From: RGIG4079 sp045576735
GTDB taxonomy: Bacteria; Bacteroidota; Bacteroidia; Bacteroidales; Muribaculaceae
Assembly: GCA_045576735.1 (NCBI GenBank)
Contig: JAZNGZ010000066.1
Span: 1-7,812, forward strand
Reading direction: 5' to 3'
Length of the DNA: 7,812 nucleotides
Shown here: in pieces, positions 4,895-7,812 of the stretch
Numbering within the stretch: the stretch's first letter is position 1
Layout: each line of letters begins with the position of its first letter
The notes under the pieces: generated by a model
Databases searched by the model: none
What the model saw: the letters and a program-made list of their open reading frames with translations, nothing else
Told to the model about the DNA's origin: nothing
Made by a program: the position numbers and the translations under genes

Positions 4895-7585
4895 ATGAAA
4901 CGTTTCTTTTTATTCACTACATATTTGTTTTCCCAAATTTTTCTTATAGCCCAAACTCAATACGATTACATGGAAGAAGAAGCCGTAGGTGGTGGAGTTA
5001 ATATTGCATTGAATGGTATCATTATCATTGTAGCACTTGTAATTGTTGCAATTGTATTATTATTTATTATCGATGGAGTTTTGAAAATTTACGAATGGAT
5101 TAATCCTAAATCCTCGCCAAACTACAAAATGACTATAATAAAACAAGAGCAAGAAAGAAAACATGAGGAATATGTACAAGAACAAAGAAAAAATGCGACA
5201 CCTCATGCTATAGATATCGGTTTGTCTGTAAAATGGGCTTCTTTTAACTTGGGGGCATACAAACCTACTGATATTGGAAGCACTTTTTATTGGGCAGAAA
5301 ATCAGCCATCAACTATCGGTCATCCTAAATATATGAAATCTGATATAGATGTGATTGGCGATATAGCTGGTCATGAAAAATATGATGCCGCGACTAATAT
5401 GCTGGGGGAAAATTGGCGATTGCCAACAGTAGAAGAGTGCAAAGAACTTTTAGACAAATGCACATGGGAAATAAAAGTCATAGATGGTATTGAAGGACGA
5501 TTAATCACTGGGCCAAACGGCAATAATATATTTCTGCCTTTTAATCAGAAAAACTTTACTACGGGTAGATACATTTCAGGGCATTATTGGACATCGACCC
5601 CTCAGCATTGGAAGGAAGATGCATATGACTTGAGATTTGGAGAGAATTGCAATCAGCTAGCAGAAATATGGCATGCAACCACTTGCCGTTGCTTGTTTTG
5701 CATAAGACCTGTTTTTACAACTATTTCAAGAGAAATGTTCGATAAGCAGAAGCAAACAGAAACGAGGAATGCATATGCTAAAATACAAGCAACAGAAACT
5801 GAACCTTCTAAAACTGATATTGATTACAAATACTATCAAGAACAATGCACAATACTTAACGAAGAGAAAGAACTAGTAATGTTTCCATCTTTCAATAACG
5901 ACAAAGTTCAGAAAGACGAGCATGGTGTAATATATAGTTTAGATGGGAAAAGGCTCTTGGACGGGAGTAATTGTAATTGTAAAATATACCGAATTAGAGA
6001 AGGGACTGAATATGTATGTAATTACGCGTTCATAAAGCCTTGGGGAATGAAGAAAAATCTCGAAAAGATTATTTTTCCGTCTACACTTATATATATTCCA
6101 ACTTCTGCGATTCCAGACAACTGCTCCATACATTCTATTAGTCCAAACTATAGTGTAATAAATGACCTTCTTATAGATACAAGGAAAAAGTGTGTTATAA
6201 AATGTTTAAATAAGCATATTCAAAAAGCCGAAATCTATGAACCAATTGAAGAAATAGGAGAATATGCATTTAACAATTGCGAAGTATTGCAAAGCGTTGT
6301 TTTGCCAATTTCTATACGAATAATTGGCCAAAGCGCATTCCACAACTGCGAAATGCTTTGCAATATTAATTTACCTGATTCTATTGACACGATATCTGCA
6401 GGAGCATTTTTTAATTGTAGAAATTTACACATCAATCATTTACCAACGCATATTTCTATCATTGGGAATTCTGCCTTCGAATGGTGTATAATCGATGAGA
6501 TAAATATTCCTAGGAGTATTAAAGAAATAGGGAATAACCCATTCTCAAAATACACAAAGAGAATTACTTCTGAATCTTCACGGTTTATTATTGAAAATTC
6601 ATTATTGATAGACATAAATAATAATGAACTAATTCAACTTGTTGATTCTACAATCAAACATGTTTTAATTCCCAAAAGAATAACTAAAATAAGGGATAGT
6701 GCTTTTAGCCATACCGACATAACATCTATAACTATACCTTCTACCATAAAATATTTGGGGGGAAGTGTATTTTGGGGATGCAAAAATCTGACAAGAGTAC
6801 AATTTGATTGTAAAATTGAACGACTACCTAGTTGTACATTTGGGTTCTGTTCGTCTCTTTCTTCATTCAATGTTCCTGAATGCATAAAAGAAATAGAATT
6901 GAAAGCATTTTATCATTGTATAAACCTCATTGAAATAACACTAAACAATGGCCTTCAGGCCATTAACAATCGAGCATTCGAAGAATGCAAAAAATTAGAA
7001 TCAATAACAATACCCCCTTCCATAAAAGAACTTGGAGTCGGGATTTTTAGGAATTGTGAAAATCTAGCAAAAGTTCAAATTGATTGTAAAATTGAACGAC
7101 TACCCGAATATATTTTTGCCAATTGTTCGTCGCTTACATCATTCAACGTTTCCGAGAGCATAAAAGTGATTAAATTTGGTGCATTCAAAAATTGTTATAA
7201 CATAAAAGACGTTTCTTACAATGCAAGAGAAGCTAAAATAACAAATTTGCCACAATGTATATCAAACCTAACAATAGGGAATCATGTCAAAAAACTACCA
7301 AAGAACCTCCTCTTGAATAATCCAATATTGGAGGCATTAATCATACCAGATAATGTGCAAATTATAGAGGAAGGTTGTATTGAGAATTGCTTAAACTTAA
7401 AAGAAATATCAATATTTTCAATGGACATAATAATAGAAAAAGAATGGGTTCGAAATTGTCGAAATCTAAAGACGATTCGAGTACATGCAAATGCTTACGA
7501 ACGACTAATTCCACTAATACCAAAAGGAAAAAACATAAAGGTAAAAAAGATTTATGGCCATCAGTTATTGTTCTTTAAATGGTAG
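4895..7585 (+). CDS. Membrane-anchored Fib_succ_major / BspA-type LRR protein
   Basis: This 896-residue protein has four regions. A signal-peptide-like start covers residues 1-19 (ending FLIA before QTQ). A strong membrane segment lies at about 38-61 (IIIIVALVIVAIVLLFII). A charged helical stretch follows at about 80-100. Residues 103-273 match the 'Fibrobacter paralogous'/Fib_succ_major pattern: DIGLSVKWASFNLGA, then WRLPTVEECKELLDKCTW, TGPNGNNIFLP, GHYWTSTP and a final CIRPV. From about residue 365 to 885 runs a BspA-type LRR_5 array of roughly 23-residue units with the pattern AFxxCxxLxxIxIPxSIxxIG. BspA repeats in other bacteria bind host proteins or other cells, but no ligand is evident. 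Acidic residues precede the membrane segment and basic ones follow it, which predicts a cytoplasmic main body and is odd for BspA repeats. No C-terminal sorting domain is seen. It appears monocistronic. Confidence 0.85.
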   Translation: MKRFFLFTTYLFSQIFLIAQTQYDYMEEEAVGGGVNIALNGIIIIVALVIVAIVLLFIIDGVLKIYEWINPKSSPNYKMTIIKQEQERKHEEYVQEQRKNATPHAIDIGLSVKWASFNLGAYKPTDIGSTFYWAENQPSTIGHPKYMKSDIDVIGDIAGHEKYDAATNMLGENWRLPTVEECKELLDKCTWEIKVIDGIEGRLITGPNGNNIFLPFNQKNFTTGRYISGHYWTSTPQHWKEDAYDLRFGENCNQLAEIWHATTCRCLFCIRPVFTTISREMFDKQKQTETRNAYAKIQATETEPSKTDIDYKYYQEQCTILNEEKELVMFPSFNNDKVQKDEHGVIYSLDGKRLLDGSNCNCKIYRIREGTEYVCNYAFIKPWGMKKNLEKIIFPSTLIYIPTSAIPDNCSIHSISPNYSVINDLLIDTRKKCVIKCLNKHIQKAEIYEPIEEIGEYAFNNCEVLQSVVLPISIRIIGQSAFHNCEMLCNINLPDSIDTISAGAFFNCRNLHINHLPTHISIIGNSAFEWCIIDEINIPRSIKEIGNNPFSKYTKRITSESSRFIIENSLLIDINNNELIQLVDSTIKHVLIPKRITKIRDSAFSHTDITSITIPSTIKYLGGSVFWGCKNLTRVQFDCKIERLPSCTFGFCSSLSSFNVPECIKEIELKAFYHCINLIEITLNNGLQAINNRAFEECKKLESITIPPSIKELGVGIFRNCENLAKVQIDCKIERLPEYIFANCSSLTSFNVSESIKVIKFGAFKNCYNIKDVSYNAREAKITNLPQCISNLTIGNHVKKLPKNLLLNNPILEALIIPDNVQIIEEGCIENCLNLKEISIFSMDIIIEKEWVRNCRNLKTIRVHANAYERLIPLIPKGKNIKVKKIYGHQLLFFKW
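6701..7230 (+). repeat. Internal duplication of a four-LRR block in the LRR gene
   Basis: Residues from AFSHTDITSITIP onward repeat about 92 residues later from AFEECKKLESITIP onward, including VQxDCKIERLP, CSSLxSFNV and the following AFxxC unit. At DNA level a 25-base identical stretch occurs at 6804-6828 and 7080-7104, offset 276 bp (four 23-codon units). This indicates array growth by in-frame duplication. Outer limits are approximate. Confidence 0.7.
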
Positions 7586-7624
7586 TCCATCGGTCAACGC
7601 GGCGAACCTAAAAAAATCATTCTC

Positions 7625-7812
7625 GAGAGTGTAAAATAAACTGTGTCAAGCTACAATAATAGTAGTACGATATAGTTTATTTTAAGATGACAAACGAAGA
7701 AATTGATTACAAGTTGGCCGCCGAACAGTTGCGTACAGGCAAAGCCCTGTTTGGCAAAGGCGGTGCTCTGGCTCCAATGTTAGAGCGTATTTTGAATGCA
7801 GCCCTTGAGGGT
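7625..7812 (+). mobile_element. Left part of an IS256-family insertion sequence (runs off window)
   Basis: An IS256-family transposase gene starts at 7687, preceded by a leader of about 62 bp. The stretch beginning GAGAGTGTAAAATAAACTG at 7625 has the look of an IS256-family end and is the proposed boundary. The right end and target duplication lie outside the window, so the exact left end is an estimate. It sits about 39 bp after the LRR gene's stop; that short gap shows no convincing terminator. Confidence 0.72.
7687..7812 (+). CDS. IS256-family (Mutator) transposase, N-terminal fragment
   Basis: Forty-two codons are visible, open to the window edge. The N-terminus MTNEEIDYKLAAEQLRTGK followed by LFGKGGALAPMLERILNAALEG closely resembles the start of IS256-family transposases from Bacteroidetes, in which LxAALEGEM is conserved. 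The catalytic DDE residues lie beyond the window, so completeness cannot be judged. The ATG is preceded by TTTAAG, not a strong ribosome-binding site. Confidence 0.87.
   Translation, partial: MTNEEIDYKLAAEQLRTGKALFGKGGALAPMLERILNAALEG

Noticed and set aside
5939..6885. Short minus-strand open frames within the LRR gene
   Set aside because: They mirror the repetitive LRR coding sequence and show no start signal or domain.
7387..7578. Plus-strand open frame near the end of the LRR gene in another frame
   Set aside because: It is lysine/asparagine-rich out-of-frame translation of AT-rich LRR codons.
7586..7624. Possible terminator after the LRR gene (GGT/ACC around a GC-rich loop, followed by A7)
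   Set aside because: Only three base pairs can form, and the following tract is A-rich, not T-rich, on the coding strand.
1..7812. CRISPR array, tRNA or rRNA genes, phage integrase attachment sites
   Set aside because: No regularly spaced repeats with unique spacers, no cloverleaf-like sequence and no rRNA-like conserved block was seen on either strand by eye.

Overview
The window looks like accessory chromosome from a member of the Bacteroidales (Bacteroides, Muribaculaceae or a relative). The evidence is a DUF3316 protein, a BspA-type leucine-rich-repeat protein joined to a 'Fibrobacter paralogous' domain, a Bacteroidetes-style S41 lipoprotein, and promoter boxes of the TAnnTTTG type. The genus cannot be fixed from the sequence alone.

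Layout. Positions 1-1406 hold a complete IS3-family element: orfA and orfB in a -1 frame relation, a textbook A-AAA-AAC slippery site with a 12-bp downstream stem, and imperfect terminal inverted repeats. It stops 5 bp beyond the stop codon of a minus-strand two-gene operon (3295 down to 1412). That operon encodes a secreted DUF3316 protein and then an S41 peptidase-like lipoprotein. Positions 3408-4630 hold a minus-strand IS110-family element with a 326-residue DEDD/serine recombinase. Positions 4631-4894 are an AT-rich regulatory gap with short repeats and a good TAnnTTTG promoter. Positions 4895-7585 encode an 896-residue protein: signal peptide, one further membrane segment, a Fib_succ_major-like domain and a long BspA-type LRR array. 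From about 7625 an IS256-family element begins and runs off the window.

Most interesting region. The 227-bp leader of the IS110 element reads as a bridge-RNA gene of the IS621 kind. A 34-bp perfect palindrome forms a 5' hairpin, followed by two stem-enclosed loops. One loop holds a 10-base exact copy of the element's right end. The other holds an 8-base near-copy (one G-U wobble) of the flank beside the left end. Both copies stop exactly at a CT dinucleotide core. Joining the two ends in a circle would also create TTTG-N20-TATATTTG, a Bacteroidetes-type promoter split between the ends. The right-hand guides do not match convincingly, so that part of the model is unproven.

The three insertion sequences belong to three different families and each sits in an intergenic gap, leaving the host genes apparently intact. 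The IS110 element is co-directional with the DUF3316-S41 operon and no clear terminator separates them, so it may influence expression of that operon.
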